Shown in pieces: positions 30,059-39,501 of a stretch of DNA of 64,000 bases. The notes beneath the pieces are model-generated. The model was not told the DNA's origin and did not search any database. It saw only the letters and a list, made by a program, of their open reading frames with translations. The position numbers were made by a program, and so were the translations under genes. Within the stretch, counting starts at the first letter, position 1. Each line of letters opens with the position of its first letter. Origin of the DNA: Shewanella amazonensis SB2B (lineage in GTDB: Bacteria; Pseudomonadota; Gammaproteobacteria; Enterobacterales; Shewanellaceae); assembly GCF_000015245.1 (NCBI RefSeq), contig NC_008700.1:371001-435000 (forward strand), in the 5' to 3' direction.

Positions 30059-31787
30059 TCATCAGTGTGCTGCGGGTCATGCCTCGGGTGGTGGCACGTT
30101 TGAGCAGGGTTTCTGAGGTATCAAATTGGTGCATACTGGCTTGGCCAAGAAGAATTTTTCTGTCTTGCCATGGTACCAGCGCGGGGCTGAGCTGCTGAAC
30201 AACCAAATCGGCACCCTGATTACTGGTATAGGGCAAGAGGATTAATATCTCATTGTCATTGAGCAGGTAGAGGCTGTCTGTTTCCCTGAGTCTGAGTTTC
30301 AGGGCCGCCGTCAGGTTTTTTATCTCCTGAGTGTCCAGGTTTTTTACCCCCAATAACAGAACCGACAATGGATGACCACCGCGTTTGGCGTGCAGCATTG
30401 CCTGCTCCAGCCATTGAACAGGGGATTGGGGCACATTGTCCTCTGCAGGACGGCTGCTGAACTGTCTCGTCATTTGCCATACCACCAACGCCAGCAGCAG
30501 GGAAATCATCACCAGCATCAGGTTGTAAACCCAGCTTAAATTACTTTGTCCGGGAAATGATGACAAAGGATTGAGTTCGAAGTCGGCATTCAGGCTGCGC
30601 TGACCCAGGCGGGTATTAAGTTGCTGAGTGCGGGTTTGATTTATGAGGCGGTGGGCTTGGACTGTTGCCTGAAGGCTTTTATCGAGTGTTTGAAATGCCT
30701 TTTCGAATTGCCCCTGAGACTCATGGAACCTGGCAAGTTGCAGCTGGTATTTGGCCTGCTCAGAATAAAGCTGCAGTTGCTGCGCTGTGGCAATAGCCTG
30801 AGACATCAACTTTAACGCTGCCGGGTGATTATTCTTGGCAAACTCCACCTGCGCGAGCAACCCTTGAACCCTCATGGCATATAGCTGATTTTGTTGCTGA
30901 ATAAAGGTATTTAACGCGATATTAAGCAGGTCTTCAGCTATGTCGGGACGACCTCGAGTCAGTTCGATGGACGCTATGCGACTGTAGCCGAGCGCCAGCT
31001 CCAGTGGAGTGCTCAGTTCTGGCAGTAATTTTCTTGCCTGGGCCAGGTAATCTGCACTATCCCCGTCCTTGTCCGAGGCGATGGCAATCTCGGCAGCGTT
31101 TAGCAGCAATTCCAGGCGAACTTTACCTTTACTGTCTAAGTGCTCCAGCCCGAGGTTGTTGTAATGGCGGGCCTGAGTCAGGTCGCCTGTGGCATACATC
31201 AGTTGCCCCATGGCACCGTACGTCAGCGCTTTTGGTGGCCATATCCAGTTTTGTTGCTGGTTTTGTATGCCTTCATAAGCGTCCAGTGCTACGCGCAGGT
31301 CTTCAATTGCGGAGGTGTAGTTCTCTGCTTCCGTATCCAGCTGTCCCCTTAACCTCAGCGCCAGTATCAATGCTTGGGGTTGTTGGTAGCGCTTGGCAAG
31401 GGTGACGGCCGTGTCCAATTGTGGCAGTGCTACCTGCACGTTGTTGTAACGGCTATAAGCATTGGCCAGACAAGCAATAAAATAAGGTCTGGCATATTCA
31501 ACGCCAAGCCGCTTGGCGGTAGCCTCGCCCATTTGGGCCAGATTGATGGCGGCCTCGTTATCTCCTTGCTCCAGCAGCAGTTCACACTTAAGCAGCTTGA
31601 GTCGCAGGTTGTTTAGGTCCGTCGTTGGGGAATGTCTGAATTCATCTTCCAGAAGAGCAATTTGAGACTTGGCTTCCGCCGGATACTGAAAGACCAGTGT
31701 ACTGATTTCATCCATTGGCTCCCGGGCGAGCACGAGCAGTGGCAAAAGCCACAGCAGCAGGCCGCAAATCCGGTGATGAAATCCCAT
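30045..31787 (-). CDS. Secreted/membrane TPR protein with degenerate GGDEF-like end
   Basis: A 580-residue protein. A signal peptide (LLLWLLPLLVLA) is followed by a TPR superhelix (about 30-390), one membrane helix (about 424-445: YNLMLVMISLLLALVVW) and a cytoplasmic C-terminal domain. Its segment LKLRLRETDSLYLLNDNEILILLPYT matches the GGDEF-domain core, but GGDEF is replaced by LNDNE, so it cannot be a diguanylate cyclase; it may be a sensor or partner. A periplasmic TPR sensor joined to a GGDEF-like domain is a typical Shewanella layout. Convergent with recQ, overlapping by 14 bp. Confidence 0.8.
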   Translation of the reverse strand: MGFHHRICGLLLWLLPLLVLAREPMDEISTLVFQYPAEAKSQIALLEDEFRHSPTTDLNNLRLKLLKCELLLEQGDNEAAINLAQMGEATAKRLGVEYARPYFIACLANAYSRYNNVQVALPQLDTAVTLAKRYQQPQALILALRLRGQLDTEAENYTSAIEDLRVALDAYEGIQNQQQNWIWPPKALTYGAMGQLMYATGDLTQARHYNNLGLEHLDSKGKVRLELLLNAAEIAIASDKDGDSADYLAQARKLLPELSTPLELALGYSRIASIELTRGRPDIAEDLLNIALNTFIQQQNQLYAMRVQGLLAQVEFAKNNHPAALKLMSQAIATAQQLQLYSEQAKYQLQLARFHESQGQFEKAFQTLDKSLQATVQAHRLINQTRTQQLNTRLGQRSLNADFELNPLSSFPGQSNLSWVYNLMLVMISLLLALVVWQMTRQFSSRPAEDNVPQSPVQWLEQAMLHAKRGGHPLSVLLLGVKNLDTQEIKNLTAALKLRLRETDSLYLLNDNEILILLPYTSNQGADLVVQQLSPALVPWQDRKILLGQASMHQFDTSETLLKRATTRGMTRSTLMTNPH

Positions 31788-32006
31788 AGTTCTCCAATAG
31801 CCAGCGACTTTTATAGGGCCGACAGTATAGCAATTTCGCTGTCATGTTTGCATAAAGCTGACGAGACCCGCCTACGGCAGGTATTGACTGTTATATCCTA
31901 CATCTATGATGTTGTGGATAATTTTTTAGACACAGCTGAGGTCAAAAAGCCTATAAAACCGAAAGTAAGCCGGACTGAATTGACGGATGATGAAAAATTT
32001 GGGGGT

Positions 32007-32035
32007 TGACACTGTTAAGTGGGCAAGTTACATAT
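32007..32035 (+). promoter_or_regulatory. Putative leu operon promoter
   Basis: TTGACA (32007-32012), 17-bp spacer, TACATA (32030-32035). This places the start about 37 bp before the leader peptide ATG. Confidence 0.6.
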
Positions 32036-32079
32036 TAGGCACTCGCTTGGTTTTTGCTCAGCATAAATATCTTATTTTT

Positions 32080-32148
32080 ATGAATAGAATTGTTTCACTA
32101 ATCAACCTCCTTCTCCTTACTCTCGCAATCCCTGCGCGGAGGAATTAG
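32080..32148 (+). CDS. leuL: leu operon leader peptide
   Basis: A 22-codon frame with six Leu codons within nine positions (CTA ATC AAC CTC CTT CTC CTT ACT CTC). Ribosome stalling here under leucine starvation would prevent the downstream terminator (32184-32213) from forming. The peptide begins MNRIVSLINLLLLTL. It is too short for standard gene calling. Position between promoter and terminator matches transcription attenuation as in the enteric leu operon. The preceding ribosome binding site is weak. Confidence 0.82.
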   Translation: MNRIVSLINLLLLTLAIPARRN

Positions 32149-32183
32149 TGTCGCACGCTCGCTAGCCAAGCAAAGCCTTCACA

Positions 32184-32213
32184 AAACCCCGCGCCAACCA
32201 CGCGGGGTTTTTT
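32184..32213 (+). terminator. leu attenuator
   Basis: AACCCCGCG-CCAACCA-CGCGGGGTT followed by TTTT, between leuL and leuA. It serves as the leucine-controlled attenuator. Confidence 0.85.
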
Positions 32214-32270
32214 GTTTTCAAACACATGAGTTGTACAACGAGAACCGAATCGGTTCCATGGAGAATGGGA

Positions 32271-33839
32271 ATGTCAGACAGAGTCATCATTTTTGATACT
32301 ACCCTGAGAGACGGTGAGCAGGCGCTGGCTGCGAGTCTTTCGGTAAAAGAAAAATTGCAGGTGGCTCTGGCCCTTGAACGTTTGGGCGTGGATGTGATGG
32401 AAGTGGGCTTTCCCGTATCCTCTCCCGGTGATTTTGAATCAGTGCAAACCATTGCCCGCCATATTAAAAACAGTCGAGTGTGTGCTTTGTCGCGGGCGCT
32501 GGAAAAAGACATAGACGCTGCCGCCCAGGCATTGTCTGTGGCTGAGCAGTTCCGAATTCACACCTTTATTTCCACCTCCAATATCCACGTAGAGAGCAAG
32601 CTCAAGCGCTCATTTGATCAAGTGCTGGACATGGCCGTTGGTGCGGTGAAATACGCCCGCCGCTTTACCGATGACGTGGAATTCTCCTGTGAAGATGCGG
32701 GCCGCACGCCAATTGATAACCTGTGCCGCATGGTCGAAGCGGCCATTAGTGCCGGTGCCCGCACCATCAATATTCCTGACACCGTTGGCTATACAGTACC
32801 CAGCGAATTTGGCGGCATCATCCAGACCCTGTTCAATCGTGTGCCCAATATCGATCAGGCGGTGATCTCAGTGCACTGCCACGACGACCTGGGGCTGTCG
32901 GTCGCCAACTCTATCGCCGCAGTGCAGGCCGGTGCTCGCCAGATTGAATGTACCGTGAACGGTATCGGCGAGCGCGCCGGTAACTGCTCGTTGGAAGAAA
33001 TCGCTATGATCTTGGCCACCCGCAAAGACATGCTGGGTCTGTATACCAATATCAATGCCCGTGAAATTCATCGCACCTCATCACTGGTCAGCCAGCTGTG
33101 CAACATGCCCATTCAGCCCAACAAGGCGATTGTCGGCTCCAATGCCTTTACCCACTCATCAGGTATTCACCAGGACGGCATGTTAAAGGCGCAAAACACC
33201 TATGAAATCATGACGCCAGAGAGTATTGGTCTGAACCGTAACAACCTGAATATGACCTCGCGTTCCGGTCGTCACGTGATTAAACACCGCATGGAAGAAA
33301 TGGGTTACGGCGCCGGTGATTACGATATGGATACCCTGTACGCCGCCTTCCTGAAGTTGGCCGACAAAAAGGGCCAGGTATTCGACTACGATCTGGAAGC
33401 GTTGGCCTTTATGGAGGCGCAGGCCGAGGATGACGATCATTATGTGATGGAGCAATTGGTAGTGCAGTCAGACTCTACCGAAGGCAAGGCTACCGCTACT
33501 GTGCGCATGCGCGTCGGGGACGAGGTCATCACCGAGGCCGCTACCGGTAATGGTCCGGTCGATGCCGCCTATAACGCCATCGCCCGCGCAACCCATCGCA
33601 CCATTAATATCAGCAGCTACAAGCTTGGTGCCAAAGGCGAGGGGCAAAATGCCCTGGGTCAGGTAGACATTACTGCCCGCTACGATGACCGTAACTTCCA
33701 CGGCGTGGGATTGGCCACCGATGTAGTTGAGGCCTCGGCTCAGGCGCTGGTCCACGTCATGAACCTGACCTGGCGCGCCGACAAGGTCGCCTATTGCAAG
33801 CAGCAGATGCAGCAAACCCGTGAGCTTGGCGGCGTTTAA
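32271..33839 (+). CDS. leuA: 2-isopropylmalate synthase
   Basis: A 522-residue enzyme condensing acetyl-CoA with 2-oxoisovalerate, the first committed step of leucine synthesis. A TIM barrel with FDTTLRDGEQA near residue 7, HCHDDLGLSVANS near 200 (metal ligands) and NGIGERAGNCSLEE is followed by a linker and the C-terminal leucine-sensing regulatory domain. GGAGAA lies before ATG 32271; an upstream ATG lacks conservation. First gene of leuABCD under attenuation control. Confidence 0.97.
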   Translation: MSDRVIIFDTTLRDGEQALAASLSVKEKLQVALALERLGVDVMEVGFPVSSPGDFESVQTIARHIKNSRVCALSRALEKDIDAAAQALSVAEQFRIHTFISTSNIHVESKLKRSFDQVLDMAVGAVKYARRFTDDVEFSCEDAGRTPIDNLCRMVEAAISAGARTINIPDTVGYTVPSEFGGIIQTLFNRVPNIDQAVISVHCHDDLGLSVANSIAAVQAGARQIECTVNGIGERAGNCSLEEIAMILATRKDMLGLYTNINAREIHRTSSLVSQLCNMPIQPNKAIVGSNAFTHSSGIHQDGMLKAQNTYEIMTPESIGLNRNNLNMTSRSGRHVIKHRMEEMGYGAGDYDMDTLYAAFLKLADKKGQVFDYDLEALAFMEAQAEDDDHYVMEQLVVQSDSTEGKATATVRMRVGDEVITEAATGNGPVDAAYNAIARATHRTINISSYKLGAKGEGQNALGQVDITARYDDRNFHGVGLATDVVEASAQALVHVMNLTWRADKVAYCKQQMQQTRELGGV

Positions 33840-33913
33840 TGCCGTGCTTTTATAGCTTCATCCATTTATCAATGAATTCAATTTAAAAAGAGTGTCAGGG
33901 AGTAGAGCAAAGC

Positions 33914-35008
33914 ATGAGTTATCAGATAGCCGTATTGGCCGGTGACGGCATAGGCCCCGAGGTGATGGCAGAGGCACGTAAGGTGCTGGCAGAAGTAGAG
34001 GCGCGCTTCGACCTCAATATCGAGTACAGCGAGTACGATGTGGGCGGCATTGCCATCGACAACCACGGCTGTCCGCTGCCTGACGCTACCCTCAAGGGCT
34101 GTGAAGCGGCCGATGCCATTTTGTTTGGCTCTGTGGGTGGCCCCAAGTGGGAGCATTTGCCTCCCAACGAGCAGCCAGAGCGCGGTGCGCTGCTGCCGCT
34201 GCGTGGTCACTTCGAGCTGTTCTGTAACCTGCGTCCGGCCAGGCTGCACACCGGCCTTGAGCACATGTCGCCGCTGCGCGCGGATATCTCCGCCCAAGGT
34301 TTTGATGTGCTGTGCGTGCGTGAGCTCACCGGCGGCATCTACTTCGGTAAGCCAAAAGGCCGTCAGGGCGAGGGCGAAGAGGAAGAAGCCTTCGACACCA
34401 TGCGTTACAGCCGCCGTGAAATCCGCCGTATTGCCAAAATCGCCTTCGAGGCGGCCCGCGGTCGTCGCGGCAAGGTGACCTCGGTGGACAAAGCCAACGT
34501 ACTGGCCTGCTCTGTGCTGTGGCGCGAGGTAGTGGAAGAGGTAGCCAAAGACTTCCCCGATGTGACGCTTGAACACATCTATATCGATAACGCCACCATG
34601 CAGCTGCTGCGCCGTCCCTTCGATTTCGACGTGATGCTGTGCTCAAACCTGTTCGGTGATATTTTGTCGGACGAAATCGCCATGCTCACCGGCTCCATGG
34701 GGCTTTTGTCTTCTGCGTCCATGAACGGTTCAGGCTTCGGCCTGTATGAACCAGCCGGTGGCAGTGCGCCGGATATCGCCGGCAAAGGCATCGCCAACCC
34801 GATTGCGCAAATTCTCTCTGCTGCGCTGATGCTGCGTCACAGTCTTAAGCAGGAAGAGGCCGCCGCCTGTATCGAGCGCGCCGTGGGTGCCGCTTTGGAA
34901 GCGGGCTTCTTAACCGGCGAGCTGCTGTCTGCTGACCAGCGTCACAATGCTAAATCAACCAAAGAAATGGGCGACTTTATCGCCAATGCAATCCGGGAAG
35001 GTGTGTAA
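33914..35008 (+). CDS. leuB: 3-isopropylmalate dehydrogenase
   Basis: A 364-residue NAD-dependent oxidative decarboxylase, the third step in leucine synthesis. Motifs: LAGDGIGPEVMAEA, SVGGPKWEHLP, LRPARLH, the RELTGGIYFGKPKG substrate loop, SNLFGDILSDEIAMLTGSMG and EPAGGSAPDIAGKGIANP (NAD site). The stop overlaps the leuC ATG by one base, giving coupling. Full length. Confidence 0.97.
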   Translation: MSYQIAVLAGDGIGPEVMAEARKVLAEVEARFDLNIEYSEYDVGGIAIDNHGCPLPDATLKGCEAADAILFGSVGGPKWEHLPPNEQPERGALLPLRGHFELFCNLRPARLHTGLEHMSPLRADISAQGFDVLCVRELTGGIYFGKPKGRQGEGEEEEAFDTMRYSRREIRRIAKIAFEAARGRRGKVTSVDKANVLACSVLWREVVEEVAKDFPDVTLEHIYIDNATMQLLRRPFDFDVMLCSNLFGDILSDEIAMLTGSMGLLSSASMNGSGFGLYEPAGGSAPDIAGKGIANPIAQILSAALMLRHSLKQEEAAACIERAVGAALEAGFLTGELLSADQRHNAKSTKEMGDFIANAIREGV

Positions 35009-36420
35009 TGGCAAAGACTCTGTATGAGAAAGTGTGGGACGCCCACCTGGTGGTTGAGCCAGCCGGTGAAGCGCCCATCATCTATGTAGACCGGCATCTG
35101 GTGCACGAGGTGACCTCACCTCAGGCATTCAGTGGCCTGAAGATGGCCGGTCGCCCACTGCGGGCAGTGGAAAAAACCTTTGCCACCATGGATCACAATA
35201 CCTCTACCAAGAGCGCCAGCTTAACAGCATTAAGCCCCATGGCCCGCACTCAGGTAGAGACCCTGGCCGACAACTGCCGCGACTTTAATGTGCGTTTGTA
35301 CGACATTCACCATCCCAATCAAGGCATTGTGCACGTGATGGGCCCCGAGCTTGGCATTACCCTGCCGGGCACTGTGATTGTGTGCGGCGACTCCCACACC
35401 GCCACCCACGGCGCATTCGGTGCGCTGGCCTTCGGTATCGGCACCTCGGAAGTGGAGCACGTACTGGCTACCCAGACCCTGCGTCAGCTCAAGGCCAAGA
35501 CCATGAAAATCGAGGTGCGCGGCAAGGTGGCCGATGGCATCACCGCCAAGGACATAGTGCTGGCCATTATTGGTAAAATCGGCATGGATGGCGGCACAGG
35601 TTATGTGGTGGAGTTCTGCGGCGAGGCCATTCGTGACCTCTCCATGGAGGGGCGTATGACCCTGTGTAATATGGCTATCGAAATGGGTGCCAAGGCCGGT
35701 ATGGTGGCCCCCGATGAAACCACTTTCGCTTACCTCGAAGGTCGTGAGTTCGCGCCCAAGGGTGATGCCTGGCAGCAGGCGCTGGCCGACTGGCGCGAGC
35801 TGCACACGGATGCCGATGCGGTATTTGATGCCGAAGTGGTACTGGAAGCGGCCGCGATTGCGCCGCAGCTGACCTGGGGCACTAACCCGGGGCAGGTGGT
35901 GGCCATCGATGGCGTGGTGCCAAACCCCGCCGATGAAACCAATCCCGTGGTGCGCACCAGCATGGAGAAGGCACTGGCCTATGTGGATTTGACCCCGGGC
36001 ACCCCCATGACCGATATCGCCATCAACAAGGTGTTTATCGGCTCCTGCACCAACTCCCGTATCGAAGACTTGCGCGCTGCGGCGGCGCAGGCCAAGGGAC
36101 GCAAGGTTGCCAGTGGCGTAACCGCCATTGTGGTGCCGGGCTCAGGTCAGGTAAAACTGCAGGCCGAGGCCGAGGGCCTGGACAAAATCTTCCTTGAGGC
36201 GGGTTTTGAGTGGCGCCTGCCGGGCTGCTCCATGTGTTTGGCGATGAACGATGACAGGCTGGAAGCGGGCGATCGCTGCGCCTCCACCAGTAACCGTAAC
36301 TTTGAAGGACGCCAGGGGCGGGGCAGCCGCACCCATCTGGTGAGCCCTGCCATGGCCGCTGCGGCCGCGGTTGCCGGTCACTTTGTCGATATTCGCGTTC
36401 ACCGTCCTCTGGAGGATTAA
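35008..36420 (+). CDS. leuC: 3-isopropylmalate dehydratase large subunit
   Basis: A 470-residue aconitase-family subunit that binds the 4Fe-4S cluster. Its three ligating cysteines are in GSCTNSRIEDLR near 347 and GCSMCLAMN near 408. GDSHTATHGAFGALAFGIGTSEVEHVLATQ near 130 and GRQGRGSRTHLVSPAMAAA near 430 are further family blocks. Works with LeuD to isomerise 2- to 3-isopropylmalate. Overlaps leuB; leuD starts 2 nt later. Confidence 0.97.
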   Translation: MAKTLYEKVWDAHLVVEPAGEAPIIYVDRHLVHEVTSPQAFSGLKMAGRPLRAVEKTFATMDHNTSTKSASLTALSPMARTQVETLADNCRDFNVRLYDIHHPNQGIVHVMGPELGITLPGTVIVCGDSHTATHGAFGALAFGIGTSEVEHVLATQTLRQLKAKTMKIEVRGKVADGITAKDIVLAIIGKIGMDGGTGYVVEFCGEAIRDLSMEGRMTLCNMAIEMGAKAGMVAPDETTFAYLEGREFAPKGDAWQQALADWRELHTDADAVFDAEVVLEAAAIAPQLTWGTNPGQVVAIDGVVPNPADETNPVVRTSMEKALAYVDLTPGTPMTDIAINKVFIGSCTNSRIEDLRAAAAQAKGRKVASGVTAIVVPGSGQVKLQAEAEGLDKIFLEAGFEWRLPGCSMCLAMNDDRLEAGDRCASTSNRNFEGRQGRGSRTHLVSPAMAAAAAVAGHFVDIRVHRPLED

Positions 36421-36422
36421 TC

Positions 36423-37028
36423 ATGCAGGCATTTACTACTCACACGGGGCTGGCGGTGGCCATAGATTCGGCCAACATAGACACGGATCAGATTATCCCC
36501 AAGCAGTTTTTGTCCAAGGTAACCAAGGACGGCTTCGGTATTCATCTGTTCCACGATTGGCGTTATCTGGACGATGCCGGTGACATCCCCAATCCCGAGT
36601 TCAACCTCAACAAGCCAAGGTATAAGGGAGCCACTATTCTGCTGGCCCAAGAAAACTTTGGTTGCGGCTCCAGTCGCGAGCACGCCCCCTGGGCGCTGGC
36701 GGACTTTGGCCTGCGCGCCATTATCGCGCCCACCTTCGCTGACATCTTCTACGGCAACGCCATCAATAACGGCCTGTTGCCGGTACGCTTGCCTGAAGCC
36801 GCGGTGCGTCAGTTGATGGACGAAGTGGAAGCCAATGAAGGTGCCGAGGTGACTGTAGATCTGGAAAACCTCAAGGTGGTGTCGCCCTCGGGCGCCGAGT
36901 TTAGCTTTACCCTGGCTGAGTCTGCCCGTCAGAATCTGCTTAAGGGCCTGGATGCCATCGGCCTGACCCTGGCCCACGAAGCGGCCATCAGCGAATACGA
37001 GTCACGCATACCGGCCTGGCGACGCTGA
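36423..37028 (+). CDS. leuD: 3-isopropylmalate dehydratase small subunit
   Basis: A 201-residue swivel-domain subunit pairing with LeuC. Motifs: NIDTDQIIPKQFLS near 18, LAQENFGCGSSREHAPWAL near 70 and FYGNAINNGLLP. Last gene of the leu operon, followed by a terminator. Full length. Confidence 0.97.
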   Translation: MQAFTTHTGLAVAIDSANIDTDQIIPKQFLSKVTKDGFGIHLFHDWRYLDDAGDIPNPEFNLNKPRYKGATILLAQENFGCGSSREHAPWALADFGLRAIIAPTFADIFYGNAINNGLLPVRLPEAAVRQLMDEVEANEGAEVTVDLENLKVVSPSGAEFSFTLAESARQNLLKGLDAIGLTLAHEAAISEYESRIPAWRR

Positions 37029-37077
37029 TTTACCGCTGACATATTTCAGCGTACACCTGTAACAGCCACTTAGATAT

Positions 37078-37121
37078 ACGGCCATTTGCGACCTTAGTAG
37101 GTTACAAATGGCCGTTTTTTA
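37078..37121 (+). terminator. leu operon terminator
   Basis: ACGGCCATTTG (37078-37088) pairs with CAAATGGCCGT (37105-37115) around a 16-nt loop, then T6. It lies 50 bp past leuD. Confidence 0.85.
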
Positions 37122-37544
37122 TTGTGGCGATTAAATGTTATCTGCATGAATTAAAAGAATTTAAATCTGTACTTAACCTGGCTTGGGTTTGCTGAGTTTA
37201 AAGTGGTAGTGATTTATGCTGAAATCTTGAGTTGTTTTTGGCTTACGTTTGTTTCTTAATGTTTGTTAAATAAATCATTATAAAACAATTGCATGTGCTG
37301 ATTGTTGTCGCTGTTTTCAATCCGGTTTTGCGAACACCGTCTCTATTTTATGATGCTTTTTTCTGTTTAAAGCTGTGATCTTGGTCATTTTCTCACTCCT
37401 GCTGATGATTTTGTTTAGTTGATTATGCTGTTTTGCGGGTTTTGGTTGCAAAGATATTCTGTATGAATACACTGCCATGCACTTGTTTCGAGTGAATGCT
37501 CTATTCGTCGAACGCAAAATCAATAACATCAGCAGAGAATGATA
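37122..37544. other. AT-rich upstream region of the fadL-like gene
   Basis: About 420 bp without a convincing gene. It is AT-rich with several short TGCTGAAATC/TTGTTT-like stretches and probably holds the fadL promoter and operators. I could not identify a FadR or PsrA site with confidence. Confidence 0.45.
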
Positions 37545-38897
37545 ATGAAAAAGAGTGTACTGACTTTTGCCGTATCAGCGGCTCTTATGGGGATTACGAC
37601 TCAGGTTAACGCTGCTGGCTTCCAGCTGGCTGAATACTCTGCCACTGGTCTTGGCCGTGCTTTTGCCGGTGAAGCGGCCATGGCCGACAACGCCGCGGCT
37701 CAAGCGCGTAACCCAGCCATGCTGGCATACCTGAGCGGTCGTCAGGTATCCGGCGGCGGTATCTACGTCGCTACCGAAGTGGACGTGACCGGCGATGTGC
37801 ACATTGCGTCTCCAGTGCTTGGTCCGCAGGGTGTGACGCTGAATGCCGACGCCTATGACGTTGCCGACAGTGCACTTATCCCAAACTTCTATTACTCAAG
37901 CCAAATCAATGACAACTGGACCTGGGGTCTGGCTGTTAACTCCAACTACGGCCTGGCCACCGAGCTGCCTGCCACTCACGCGGCCTCCTTGTTTGGCCAT
38001 CACACCGAAATCACCACAGTTGAGTTCAACCCCAACATCGCATATCGCCTGAACGATGCGGTGACTTTGGGTGCCGGTGTGCGCATTGTTTACGGTGACG
38101 GTAGCATTGGTGCAGCTACACCTTACTGGGTGGGCGCCATCAAGGCCAATCCAAACCTGCCAGCACAAATTGCCGCCCGTCTGCCTGAGCCTGGCACTGT
38201 GCTCAAAACCATGGAAGGCGATGATGTAAGCTACGGCTGGCAAGTGGGCGGTAGCTGGCAGCCTTCTGAAAACCACAGATTCGGCTTGGCTTATCACAGC
38301 GGTGTAGAGCTGGAGCTGTCCGGGAGCGCTGCTGGTCTTGTCTACACTGGTGGCCAGAACCTGGATATTGAAGGTTATCTGCCACTGGAGCTGCCAGCTT
38401 TTGCCGAGTTGTCTTCTTTCCATCAGCTGAGTGATGATGTGGCGCTGCACGCCAGCGTTAACTGGACCCAGTGGAGTGTGTTCGACCGTCTGGTGGCTTA
38501 CTTCCCCGGTGAAACCAAGCCAGTGGGTGGCATCGAGTCCGATCTGGTGAAAGAAGAGAACTTCAAGGACAGCTGGCGCGTTGCCGTAGGTTCTACCTGG
38601 AACGTAAACAAAGACTGGACCGTACGCAGCGGCTTTGCGGTTGACCGCACTGCAGTGGATGATGAGTTCCGTACCACCACCATCCCCGACTCTGACCGCC
38701 TGTGGTTCAGTCTGGGTGCCGGTTACCGCGCCAGCGAAAACCTGACCGTGGATATGGCCATCACCTATATTCGTGCCCACGGTTTCGCGCCTATCGATGA
38801 GCATCAGGATCTGGCCGGTCTGGCTCAGGTCAGCTTTAACGGTGAAGCCGGTGGCAGCGTGTGGCTGGCCGGTGTGCAGTTAAGCTATAAGATGTAA
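37545..38897 (+). CDS. fadL: FadL-family outer membrane long-chain fatty acid transporter
   Basis: A 450-residue beta-barrel precursor. Signal peptide (VLTFAVSAALMGITTQVNA) is followed by AGFQLAEYSATGLGRAFAGEAA and the NPAM-type RNPAMLAYLSG hatch segment typical of FadL. Amphipathic strands alternate through to the C-terminal aromatic-containing LAGVQLSYKM. It imports hydrophobic substrates across the outer membrane. Start at ATG 37545 has AGAG upstream; the ATG at 37539 is too close to it. Shewanella genomes carry several paralogues, so the symbol is a family name here. Confidence 0.88.
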   Translation: MKKSVLTFAVSAALMGITTQVNAAGFQLAEYSATGLGRAFAGEAAMADNAAAQARNPAMLAYLSGRQVSGGGIYVATEVDVTGDVHIASPVLGPQGVTLNADAYDVADSALIPNFYYSSQINDNWTWGLAVNSNYGLATELPATHAASLFGHHTEITTVEFNPNIAYRLNDAVTLGAGVRIVYGDGSIGAATPYWVGAIKANPNLPAQIAARLPEPGTVLKTMEGDDVSYGWQVGGSWQPSENHRFGLAYHSGVELELSGSAAGLVYTGGQNLDIEGYLPLELPAFAELSSFHQLSDDVALHASVNWTQWSVFDRLVAYFPGETKPVGGIESDLVKEENFKDSWRVAVGSTWNVNKDWTVRSGFAVDRTAVDDEFRTTTIPDSDRLWFSLGAGYRASENLTVDMAITYIRAHGFAPIDEHQDLAGLAQVSFNGEAGGSVWLAGVQLSYKM

Positions 38898-38910
38898 TTG
38901 CATGTTTGAA

Positions 38911-38937
38911 AAAAGCCCCGCCCATGCGGGGCTTTTG
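38911..38937 (+). terminator. fadL terminator
   Basis: AAGCCCCGC-CCAT-GCGGGGCTTTT, 15 bp after the stop. Confidence 0.88.
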
Positions 38938-39024
38938 CTTGCGCCAATATCTTGTATAGTGTTGCTTTTGTGACAGTGTGTTTACGCTGCCTACAGGCCA
39001 ATTCCGCAAAACAAGAGGTGTTCG

Positions 39025-39489
39025 ATGAAACCCGCTTTCCTGCTCGCTGCTCTGCTTTCCACTCCTGCCGCTGCACAGGCCTCCCCCGAAGCCGTGGTGC
39101 GTGAGTTTTTGGCAGCGTTCAATCAACAGAATGTGGCCCAGATGCTGGCCCAAACAAACCAAGCCGTGTATTGGAACCATATCAAAGGCCAAAAGGTGGA
39201 TACCAAGGCCGAGAGCCAGACCGAGTTTGGTGCGGCACTGCAGGACTATTTTGAGTCTCTGCCCGGTGCGCATGCTGAAATACTGTCGCTGACCGTGTCC
39301 GGCAGCTACGTCAGTATTCTCGAGCAGGTCAGTTGGAACCTCGACGGTGAAATCAACAGTCAATGCTCTATTGGTGTGTATGAGCTGTTGGGCGAGAAAA
39401 TTTCGTCTATCTGGTATTACCCTGCCCATGGCTGTGAACCCAGAGACACCGTGATGGAAGAGGCGCCAGAAGTACCGACACAAGAATAA
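39025..39489 (+). CDS. Secreted SnoaL/NTF2-like protein
   Basis: A 154-residue protein with a signal peptide (KPAFLLAALLSTPAAAQA) and an NTF2-like fold pattern: EAVVREFLAAFNQQNVAQMLAQ, VYWNHI, LQDYFESLPGAHAEI and a beta sheet ending SIWYYPAHGC. Two Cys in the second half could form a disulfide in the periplasm. No catalytic residues are clear. It ends 12 nt before the glpK start and is on the same strand, so cotranscription is possible but functional linkage is not shown. Confidence 0.75.
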   Translation: MKPAFLLAALLSTPAAAQASPEAVVREFLAAFNQQNVAQMLAQTNQAVYWNHIKGQKVDTKAESQTEFGAALQDYFESLPGAHAEILSLTVSGSYVSILEQVSWNLDGEINSQCSIGVYELLGEKISSIWYYPAHGCEPRDTVMEEAPEVPTQE

Positions 39490-39501
39490 AAGGACTGCCC
39501 C

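Noticed and set aside
37317..37529. 70-residue minus-strand frame upstream of fadL
   Set aside because: AT-rich region, no ribosome binding site and no similarity pattern. Likely chance.
37896..38804. 302-residue minus-strand open frame opposite fadL
   Set aside because: Shadow of the fadL coding sequence; no ribosome binding site and a cysteine/histidine pattern typical of antisense translation.
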